Below are positions 35,566-42,405 of a DNA stretch of 64,000 nucleotides, piece by piece. Numbering within the stretch: the first letter of the stretch is position 1; the number at the start of each line of letters is the position of its first letter. The notes under the pieces are model-generated. The model was not told the DNA's origin, made no database searches, and saw only the letters and a program-made list of their open reading frames with translations. The position numbers and the translations under genes were made by a program. This stretch comes from CAVIQK01 sp964613035 (lineage in GTDB: Bacteria > Bacillota > Clostridia > Christensenellales > DTU072): positions 62,001 through 126,000 of the forward strand of contig CAZTFQ010000003.1 in NCBI GenBank assembly GCA_964613035.1, written 5' to 3'.

Positions 35566-37146
35566 CTATTGCTTATTACCGCCGAAGAGCTCCTTAAGCT
35601 TATTGGTACGCTCCTCGGAATTGTTACCTACTCCCGACCTTAAGTCGCGGAGAGAAAACGCTCTCGCTCCCGCGGTGAGGACGGCTTCTTTGATTTTTTC
35701 GAAATATCTCTCGTCCTCTAAGAGACTCACCACGCCGGGCTCTCTGGTGACGAGAAGGAGCTCGTCTCCGTCGAAGCGCACCGTCTTGATGGTGGACACT
35801 ATCCCCGAGAGGGCGAACTCGCCGTTGGACTTAAGAATGTCTCCTGCTACTCTCCAGCACGCGAGAGCTCTCTCGTCGACTACGTCTTCTCTTTCTTCTT
35901 GAGTGGAATTGGCGCGGAGTATTTTCATACTCGCTTTACTCTCGTCGGACTGAGGTTGTTTTTCTTCTTTTGTATCTATGGCTACGGAAACCGAGCCCGA
36001 ATAGATATTGTTGACGCGTTTTTCGAGCATTCTGATACGCGTGAGGGTGTTTTCCAGACTGACGTCCGTTTCTACGGAAGCTGCTTCTATCAAAATCGCC
36101 GTGAATATTATCTGAGGCTGAGTGGTGAGGCGGAGCTCGGACTCCAGCTTAGAGATAATGCGGATAATCTTAGAGAGTCTAGACTCGGTAGAAGCGTCGT
36201 AGAGGGTCTTAAGGCGAGAATATTCTTCTTCAGAGCATCCTATCTCGGAAGAGGGGAGTTTTCCGGAAGATACTATATCCAAGAAGAATGCCGCAAGGTC
36301 CTTGGAGAGGTTGGTAAGATTCTTGCCGTCGTCGACGACGGAATTCACCGTACGCAATACTTTCTCGGTATCACCGTCTATAATCGCGGAAGCAAGCGTA
36401 TAGAGGATATCGAAGGAAGTGAGTCCGAGGGCATTCTCGACGTCCTCTGCGGTGAGTTTGTCCGACGTATAGGATATGAGCATATCCGCAACGGATACGG
36501 CGTCGCGAACGCTGCCTTCTCCGTGACGGGCTATAAGAGTAATCGCTCTGTCGTCGGCTTCCACGCCTATTTCATTAAAAATGGAAGCGATATGTTTTTC
36601 CAGAGTTTTTTCTCCGACGAGACGGAAATCGAATCTTTGACAACGAGACAATATGGTCTGAGGGAGTTTATGGACCTCGGTGGTCGCCAGAATGAATATA
36701 ACGTGCTCCGGGGGCTCTTCCAACGTCTTAAGGAGGGCGTTGAATGCGGAAGTCGTCAGCATATGGACCTCGTCTATGATATAGACTTTATACCTGCCGA
36801 CGGACGGACGATATTGGACGGCTTCTCTTATATCCCTTATATTGTCGACGCTGTTGTTGGAAGCGGCGTCTATTTCTATCACATCCAGATTGGACGGCTG
36901 AGCGAGCGCATTACAGACCTCGCATTCCCCGCAAGGACTGCCGTCCACGGGGTGAAGACAATTGACCGCTCTGGCGAAAATTTTGGCAGTGGACGTTTTT
37001 CCCGTTCCGCGAGTACCGGTGAAGAGATACGCGTGGGAAATACGATTGAGCCTGATCTGGTTTTTTAGAGTATTGACTACGTGATACTGCCCGATGACTT
37101 TATCGAAAGTAGTCGGGCGAAAACGTCTGTACAGCGATACGCTCAT
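35566..37146 (-). CDS. dnaX: DNA polymerase III subunits gamma/tau
   Basis: Clamp-loader ATPase of the replisome, 526 aa. Walker A GTRGTGKTSTAK near residue 45, zinc-binding cysteines in CLHPVDGSPCGECEVC near 64-79, Walker B with DEVHML near 127, and the SRC motif in ILSRCQRF. Residues 370-526 are the less conserved tau-type C-terminus; no programmed frameshift site was looked for in detail. The start overlaps the stop of the Wzz-like gene in TAATG. Confidence 0.96.
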   Translation of the reverse strand: MSVSLYRRFRPTTFDKVIGQYHVVNTLKNQIRLNRISHAYLFTGTRGTGKTSTAKIFARAVNCLHPVDGSPCGECEVCNALAQPSNLDVIEIDAASNNSVDNIRDIREAVQYRPSVGRYKVYIIDEVHMLTTSAFNALLKTLEEPPEHVIFILATTEVHKLPQTILSRCQRFDFRLVGEKTLEKHIASIFNEIGVEADDRAITLIARHGEGSVRDAVSVADMLISYTSDKLTAEDVENALGLTSFDILYTLASAIIDGDTEKVLRTVNSVVDDGKNLTNLSKDLAAFFLDIVSSGKLPSSEIGCSEEEYSRLKTLYDASTESRLSKIIRIISKLESELRLTTQPQIIFTAILIEAASVETDVSLENTLTRIRMLEKRVNNIYSGSVSVAIDTKEEKQPQSDESKASMKILRANSTQEEREDVVDERALACWRVAGDILKSNGEFALSGIVSTIKTVRFDGDELLLVTREPGVVSLLEDERYFEKIKEAVLTAGARAFSLRDLRSGVGNNSEERTNKLKELFGGNKQ

Positions 37147-38429
37147 TAGAATATGACTCCGTTGAGATTAACGGTATCTAGCACCGCAAGGTCCGTGAAG
37201 AGCTTTTTAGTAGACTTATAAGAAGGTCTGGGATCGAGCTTAATTACCGTATTGTCGGCGTAACTCGCTATCAGAACGAAGTCCTTACGGACGCTGTCCG
37301 CGCTGGCGGAGACGATGATCTGGTCGTACACGCCGTCGAACTTAACTTTAAGCTCCGCGAGGGATTGTTCCAGATTATGGAGTTGTCCGTGACCTGAAGC
37401 GACGTCGTAGCCCTTGTCGGACTCGGATATTTCCGCGTCGGCTCCTGCCGCCGCGGCGTCTATGTCCGCGAGGAGAACTTTATCGCCGAGAGAAGAAAAC
37501 GCTTCCGCAAGGCGTGCTCCGTCGAGATCGCCGTTGACCGCGATGACCGCGGGAGCGATACCGAGGGACGCTTTGATTTTAATGGCGGCGTCTATATAAC
37601 CGCGATTGAGGGAATCTTCTTCTATGACGGGGACGTCGAAGTTGTCGGAGAACTCGTCTGCGGAGAGAAGTTTACCGTTGAAGTAGAAAATCAAGAAAAT
37701 AATCGCGCAATAGATAACGCCTGCGACGAGTACGCCGATGATACCCGCCATATACCAAGATACGGGAGACTCGAGATTACGTCTCAATTCAAATTTTTCG
37801 TTTTCCTCTATTTTAGTCGTATAACCGATCCCCCTATCACGAGATTCCGCGTTGTTCTCGCCGATAAATTGCGCGACGCTGCCTACCGCCACATAATTGT
37901 TATCGTCATCGGAGTATCCGACGTACGCTCGGGTTTCTTCATCATAACGTCCCTCGAAGGCATTATAAATGCGGTCTTGGAAATTTTTGACGATCGTCTC
38001 GGCTTTTTCCAGACTGACGAGCTTGACTGTTAACGTATAATTGACGGTATCCAGAGTGTAATACTCGTCGAGCTTGTCGTCGGTCATACTCTCGCCACTC
38101 TCACCGAGCCCTTCTCTTACCTGTGCTCTGATCTCGTCCTGATAGGACGCGGGAAAGAGCATTTCCTTGATACGCACGTCGCGGTTGCTTATCCACTTAT
38201 CTCTTAAAATGTAAGCGGTACTCATGTTCGATTCATCCTCGGACAGCCAAGTATCGTTGAGGATAACGACGTGGACCTGCCCCGTAACCGTATTGTAGAT
38301 GGGGCGAGTGGACGCGAAAGTGCCGTAGATGACTCCTACGATGAGACCTACGCACAGCAAAGCGACCATCAGCCACCAGGTTTTTCTCACAAAGGAGATA
38401 ATGATGCCAAGCCTGAATTTTCTTTCCAT
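37146..38429 (-). CDS. Wzz-like polysaccharide chain-length protein fused to a degenerate BY-kinase-like domain
   Basis: A 427-aa membrane protein. Helix 1 (about residues 17-40) and helix 2 (about 228-255) flank an extracytoplasmic Wzz-type domain of about 190 residues. The cytoplasmic part (about 275-427) has the layout of a bacterial tyrosine kinase (CpsD/YwqD-like) with VLLADIDAAAAG resembling Walker A', but the Walker A site reads NGDLDGARLAE and lacks the GK[S/T]; there is no tyrosine cluster at the C-terminus. It probably regulates polysaccharide assembly without kinase activity. It lies 12 bases after the polymerase-like gene and overlaps dnaX. Confidence 0.7.
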   Translation of the reverse strand: MERKFRLGIIISFVRKTWWLMVALLCVGLIVGVIYGTFASTRPIYNTVTGQVHVVILNDTWLSEDESNMSTAYILRDKWISNRDVRIKEMLFPASYQDEIRAQVREGLGESGESMTDDKLDEYYTLDTVNYTLTVKLVSLEKAETIVKNFQDRIYNAFEGRYDEETRAYVGYSDDDNNYVAVGSVAQFIGENNAESRDRGIGYTTKIEENEKFELRRNLESPVSWYMAGIIGVLVAGVIYCAIIFLIFYFNGKLLSADEFSDNFDVPVIEEDSLNRGYIDAAIKIKASLGIAPAVIAVNGDLDGARLAEAFSSLGDKVLLADIDAAAAGADAEISESDKGYDVASGHGQLHNLEQSLAELKVKFDGVYDQIIVSASADSVRKDFVLIASYADNTVIKLDPRPSYKSTKKLFTDLAVLDTVNLNGVIF

Positions 38430-38441
38430 AAAGTCTACTCC

Positions 38442-39968
38442 TTAAAACTTAATTCTGGGTATATCCGAATCGCTCCCCTTCCCGGACGCGATTTGAGATT
38501 TTACGTTACGTTCCGCCGCGAAGAATGCCTTGCGACGGTTTTCTTTTACGGTCCTTTCCGCCAGCTCCAAAAAGTCGTCGAGGCGTTTTTTACGGACGAC
38601 TTCCTCTCTGTCGGCTCTTGCCAATCCTCCCGCCACGACGAGGGTCGCCATAGGGAGCACCGCCATGGGGGCGTACATCGAGATGTCCAACAGACCGAAC
38701 ACGTCGAACGCGAGCATAGATAGGGTCAGGAAGAAACCGAAGAGACCCGTTTTATAAATAAGAGTCTTATAGAGGAAGAAGTAATACACCGCTCCCGCGA
38801 CAAGACCGACTATGCCGAAGTTGTTGAATATCTGTAGAGGCGTGGAGTGAGCGCAATATTGTGGGGTCTCGGGGAGTTGATGTAAAAATCCCATACCGAA
38901 CACGATATCGCCGTCGAGGACTTCCTTAAGGGTGTTTTGCCAAATCTCTATTCTACCCGAGGAATCGAGTTTTTTATTGACGAAGCGTTCTAAAATAGCT
39001 TTCACGACCGTATCGGCGAATGCGAGATAAATAATTCCGACGGTGATGATACAGACGAGGACGCCTTGAAGAAACTCTATCTTCCTCTTCTTATTGCATT
39101 TGAAAAACGCCACCGGCACGCCGATAACCAATACTACCGCCAGCGCCAGGATAGCGGCTCTCGATTGAGTGATGACGATGCCTAAGACTATTATCATCGA
39201 GATAAAGAGATAATAGACTGGATTGCCTCTGTCCGAAGCTATCATATAGAGTGCAAATGGTAGTGCCGAGAGCATAAGAATGGCGCCGCCGTTGCTGTGA
39301 TTCCATCCGTAAGTGAGGGTCTTATGGAGGAATGCGTGCATTACGTCGCCGCCGTCGACCGCGATGCGGACGAAGTAGATAATGGTCTCGGCGAAGACGA
39401 CTATGGCGAGCATAATATAAGAATGGACCAAGAAGCGGACGTTGTTTTTCTTAATACCCGCCGACATGGCGAAGACGTAGAGCATAATGGCGAGATTGGC
39501 GCCTATTCCCGCGAGGTACTGATAAGTAAAGGTCGAGGGGTATCCGACAAGAATGCCGCCCGTGAACGACACTACGACCATTGCCAGAAATCCTATCATA
39601 TTGACTTTACAGTCACGGAATTTAACTTTGTTTTTTATTAAAAATACGATAGTGGACAGAATTATGAGAGCGAGAAGGCTTCCTCCGGTGATGAGAAGCG
39701 GGACGATCAAGTCCCAGTCGAAGGTCATTTTAACGGAATAGGAAGTGACCGCATAGAGAAAAATCGGCACGGTACCTATCAAGGAAGAGCAAGTGAGGGC
39801 TATGAGGACGAACATCGTTCCGTAGACGCCTATCGCTATGTAAAAATTCTCGAAGTACCAGGCGAGAACGGTCCCGACCGCGATAATCAATATACTCAAA
39901 GGAGACGCAAACAATCTGTCTGCGAATTCCGTGAAACGAGATCGGGGTTGAGAGACGGAGTCCTTCAT
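38442..39968 (-). CDS. O-antigen ligase/polymerase-like membrane protein
   Basis: Probable Wzy or WaaL-type enzyme acting on lipid-linked polysaccharide, 508 aa with about 11-12 helices. A large extracytoplasmic loop near residues 330-375 contains SGRIEIWQNTLKEVLDGD and the HSTPLQIFNNFGIVG segment typical of the O-antigen ligase domain. The frame is open to 40052, but the promoter lies upstream at 40019-40047; the ATG at 39968 has an AAGGTGA site and is preferred. A basic tail ends the protein. Confidence 0.78.
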   Translation of the reverse strand: MKDSVSQPRSRFTEFADRLFASPLSILIIAVGTVLAWYFENFYIAIGVYGTMFVLIALTCSSLIGTVPIFLYAVTSYSVKMTFDWDLIVPLLITGGSLLALIILSTIVFLIKNKVKFRDCKVNMIGFLAMVVVSFTGGILVGYPSTFTYQYLAGIGANLAIMLYVFAMSAGIKKNNVRFLVHSYIMLAIVVFAETIIYFVRIAVDGGDVMHAFLHKTLTYGWNHSNGGAILMLSALPFALYMIASDRGNPVYYLFISMIIVLGIVITQSRAAILALAVVLVIGVPVAFFKCNKKRKIEFLQGVLVCIITVGIIYLAFADTVVKAILERFVNKKLDSSGRIEIWQNTLKEVLDGDIVFGMGFLHQLPETPQYCAHSTPLQIFNNFGIVGLVAGAVYYFFLYKTLIYKTGLFGFFLTLSMLAFDVFGLLDISMYAPMAVLPMATLVVAGGLARADREEVVRKKRLDDFLELAERTVKENRRKAFFAAERNVKSQIASGKGSDSDIPRIKF

Positions 39969-40018
39969 AGTCACCTTATAACACGCGGGCGCATAGTACG
40001 CGCACAATAATATAAATA

Positions 40019-40047
40019 ATAATACAACAGTCGCGCGCGAAAAGCAA
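40019..40047 (-). promoter_or_regulatory. Promoter of the polymerase-wzz-dnaX-ebfC-recR unit
   Basis: TTGCTT (40042-40047), 17-base spacer, TATTAT (40019-40024). Confidence 0.6.
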
Positions 40048-40097
40048 GACATTTTTTATAATCGCGATATGCTCTCACCTAAAAGAGCCCGTCGGCA

Positions 40098-40103
40098 TAT
40101 AAT
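40098..40103 (+). promoter_or_regulatory. Possible -10 box for the small two-gene operon
   Basis: TATAAT about 17 bases before the first start codon; no convincing -35 at 16-18 bases upstream. Confidence 0.4.
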
Positions 40104-40119
40104 ATTCAAAAGGAGAATG

Positions 40120-40377
40120 ATGAAAATAAGCGATTTCGTCCGAATAAAAAAGGAAGTCAAAAGAAACTTCGGGAGCGCCGAGGAGGCTATAGGAGCATAT
40201 TCCAAGATGAGCGAAGAAGATCTGATGAGCGAGCTGAAGTCGATAGCGGAGAGCGAGAGGCAAAAAGGAACTTTAAGCGACGAAGACATCGAGAAGTTTT
40301 TCAACACGGTTTCGCCGATGATTACGCCCGAACAGCGTGAAAAACTGAAGCGTTTAATAGGCGAAATAAAGCAATGA
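40120..40377 (+). CDS. Small protein of unknown function (first of a coupled pair)
   Basis: An 85-residue, highly charged, mostly helical protein (ISDFVRIKKEVKRNFGSAEE, then MSEEDLMSELKSIAESERQ). No family was recognised. The start is set at the ATG at 40120, four bases after an aaaggag site; the ATG at 40117 is too close to that site. The stop overlaps the next start as ATGA, so the two are translationally coupled. Confidence 0.65.
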   Translation: MKISDFVRIKKEVKRNFGSAEEAIGAYSKMSEEDLMSELKSIAESERQKGTLSDEDIEKFFNTVSPMITPEQREKLKRLIGEIKQ

Positions 40378-40718
40378 AACTAGATATCAACACACTTCTG
40401 CCGTTGCTTCTCGGCAGTCGGGGCGGAGGGTATGCGGACATATTGTCAATGATGGCGGGCAACAAAAAGCCCGAAAAACCTATCGTGGACGTCAACAAGT
40501 ATTTCAACCCGCAAGGCGGTCCCTGTCCGCCGACGGAAGGTTGCGAAAAGAAGCCCGATTTCACCGCGGACTTATTACGACTATTGATAGAGAGGTCTCT
40601 GCGACCTTCTCCGCCGCCTCCGAAAAAGCCTGTGGAAAAACCGTGCGGATTCAAGCCGATAGCAGATTTTTGCGGAGCGGAGACGATGCTAATTATGATA
40701 AGGCTGATATACGGATAA
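40374..40718 (+). CDS. Small proline-rich protein of unknown function (second of a coupled pair)
   Basis: A 114-residue protein with a hydrophobic N-terminus (INTLLPLLLGSRGGGY), a Pro/Cys-rich middle (GGPCPPTEGCEKKPD, then RPSPPPPKKPVEKPCG) and a hydrophobic end (AETMLIMIRLIYG). No family was recognised. The overlapping ATGA junction and the same strand as its partner support a functional pair. Confidence 0.6.
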   Translation: MKLDINTLLPLLLGSRGGGYADILSMMAGNKKPEKPIVDVNKYFNPQGGPCPPTEGCEKKPDFTADLLRLLIERSLRPSPPPPKKPVEKPCGFKPIADFCGAETMLIMIRLIYG

Positions 40719-40740
40719 AAAAATCCGCCCGCAGGCGGAT
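40717..40740 (-). terminator. Intrinsic terminator of the RluD-like gene
   Basis: ATCCGCC (40723-40729) pairs with GGCGGAT (40734-40740), loop CGCA; on the minus strand seven T follow (40717-40723). It overlaps the end of the convergent small gene. Confidence 0.88.
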
Positions 40741-40747
40741 ACAGTCG

Positions 40748-41455
40748 TCAATCGTTGACGCCGATAGCGAGGAATCTGGAGGCGTCCATCGAAGCGAATA
40801 CGGAATCTTCCGGGGGATAGACTCTGAAGGTCATCGTTTCTTTCGTCACGGGGTGGACGAATTTAAGCTGATACGCCCAGAGTGCCAGCTCTTCTCTTCC
40901 GCGGGACTTACCGTATTTATGATCCCCTAGAAGCGGAGCGCCGACAGTCGCCATCTGGACTCTTATCTGGTGAGTCCTGCCCGTCTCGAGATCTATATCG
41001 ACGAGGCTTCTGCCGTCTATTTCCGACAGCACTTTATATTTAAGAGCGGCGCGTTTCGCACCTTCCGTAGCCATACCTACGACGCGGACGAGGTTGAACT
41101 TCTCGTCTTTTTTCAAATAATTGACGAGTTCTCCCCTCTTATCTCTGAGGGTCCCTTCGAGAATGGCGAGATATTTTTTTTCTATCTCGTGATTTTTTAT
41201 CATCGCGCCCATTCTCTCGGCGCACTTGGACGTTTTGGCAAAAGCCATCACGCCGCCGGTGGGGCGATCGAGACGATGAATAAGACCGACGTAGGCTTCG
41301 CCGGGCTTGTTTTCTTTTACTTTACGATACTCTTTGACGACGGACAGAAGGTCGACGTCGAGGGTACCGTCGGGGCAACAGGGAACGCCCTGCGGCTTAA
41401 CGACAACGATCAAGTGGTTGTCTTCATATACGATGGATAAATCTTTATAAGTCAT
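40748..41455 (-). CDS. RluA/RluD-family RNA pseudouridine synthase
   Basis: Isomerises uridine to pseudouridine in RNA, probably rRNA. The protein has 235 aa. The catalytic Asp lies in LIHRLDRPTGGVM near residue 60; LETGRTHQIRVQM near 150 and DHKYG near 170 are also diagnostic. No S4 domain precedes the catalytic domain. The ATG at 41494 lies at the -35 box; the ATG at 41455 is preferred and sits nine bases after the -10, so the leader is at most a few bases. Confidence 0.9.
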   Translation of the reverse strand: MTYKDLSIVYEDNHLIVVVKPQGVPCCPDGTLDVDLLSVVKEYRKVKENKPGEAYVGLIHRLDRPTGGVMAFAKTSKCAERMGAMIKNHEIEKKYLAILEGTLRDKRGELVNYLKKDEKFNLVRVVGMATEGAKRAALKYKVLSEIDGRSLVDIDLETGRTHQIRVQMATVGAPLLGDHKYGKSRGREELALWAYQLKFVHPVTKETMTFRVYPPEDSVFASMDASRFLAIGVND

Positions 41456-41464
41456 AGCCTGGTA

Positions 41465-41494
41465 ATTATAACCGAGCGAAAATGCTCGTGTCAA
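41465..41494 (-). promoter_or_regulatory. Promoter of the RluD-like gene with a hairpin in its spacer
   Basis: TTGACA (41489-41494), 18-base spacer, TATAAT (41465-41470). The spacer contains CGAGC and GCTCG arms (41473-41488), which may be an operator or the 3' hairpin of the upstream methyltransferase gene. Confidence 0.8.
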
Positions 41495-41532
41495 TCATAA
41501 CTCCTCAACTGAATTAAAAGTAACGTTATACT

Positions 41533-42405
41533 TTATATGTCTTTTCGCTTAAACAGGGCGAAACAGGACGCTCCGCAAGGCAGAGTCATGCCGTCCTCGC
41601 CTTCTATGCCTATTTCGTCCGAATCGACCGAAGAAAACGACGCGGTCCCGAAAGCTTTCAAAAGGACGTTGCGCATGGCTCCGGGTTGAAGTCCGGTGGT
41701 GTAGCTGTTGATGAGATAAAACAGCGGTCTGTCGGAGACTATTTTCTTAGTCAATTCTACCAGAGAGTAGATTTTCTCTTCCAGCTTCCAGGTTTCGCCG
41801 CCTGCGCCTCTGCCGAAAGACGGCGGATCCATAATGACGGCGTCGTACTTATTGCCGCGACGAATTTCGCGTTCGACGAACTTAATGCAATCTTCCACGA
41901 TAAAGCGGCAGTTTTTAGGAAGAGAGGACATCTCGATGTTCTTTCCGGCTCTCTCGCACATTGCCTTGGCGCTGTCGACGTGAGTGACCTGACCGCCGCC
42001 TTTAAGGACGGCGAGCGACGCTCCGCCGGTATAGCCGAAGAGGTTGAGGACCTTGGCTCCGCCGTTGTTTTTTACGGTAGAAATAATTCTCTCCCAATTG
42101 ACAGCTTGCTCCGGAAAGACGCCGGTGTGTTTGAAGCCCATAAGTTTCAAAGAGAATTTCAGGCTCTTGTTCCAGCTTATGGAAAACTCTTGAGGAACGG
42201 GTTTCAACTTCTCCCAATAACCGCCGCCGTCGCTGTTGCGGTGATAGACGGCGTTGAGACCTTTATAAGAAGACATTTTGAAGGGAGCGGGCCAGATGAC
42301 CTGCGGGTCGGGACGGAGCAAAACCACTCCGCCGAAGTCTTCCAGCTTATATCCGTCGCCGGTCGCGATGAGTCTGTAATTGTCGAAGCCCGAAGCTACT
42401 TTCAT
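41533..42405 (-). CDS. Class I SAM-dependent methyltransferase, RlmI/RlmK-like
   Basis: Probable rRNA cytosine or guanine methyltransferase, 290 aa. The SAM-binding motif I is NLFGYTGGASL near residue 130, the acidic motif II lies near THVDSAK, and the catalytic motif IV is DPPSFGRG near 198. The short N-terminal region lacks a full PUA domain. The start overlaps the end of the SARP-like regulator gene in ATGA. A WEKL-type segment near residue 65 is shared with this methyltransferase group. Confidence 0.82.
   Translation of the reverse strand: MKVASGFDNYRLIATGDGYKLEDFGGVVLLRPDPQVIWPAPFKMSSYKGLNAVYHRNSDGGGYWEKLKPVPQEFSISWNKSLKFSLKLMGFKHTGVFPEQAVNWERIISTVKNNGGAKVLNLFGYTGGASLAVLKGGGQVTHVDSAKAMCERAGKNIEMSSLPKNCRFIVEDCIKFVEREIRRGNKYDAVIMDPPSFGRGAGGETWKLEEKIYSLVELTKKIVSDRPLFYLINSYTTGLQPGAMRNVLLKAFGTASFSSVDSDEIGIEGEDGMTLPCGASCFALFKRKDI

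Noticed and set aside
35899..37068. Plus-strand open frame of 389 codons opposite dnaX
   Set aside because: Antisense shadow of dnaX, whose ATPase and zinc motifs are intact.
37146..40047. A full capsule or O-antigen gene cluster
   Set aside because: Only a polymerase-like and a Wzz-like gene are present; there are no glycosyltransferase, flippase or sugar-nucleotide genes.
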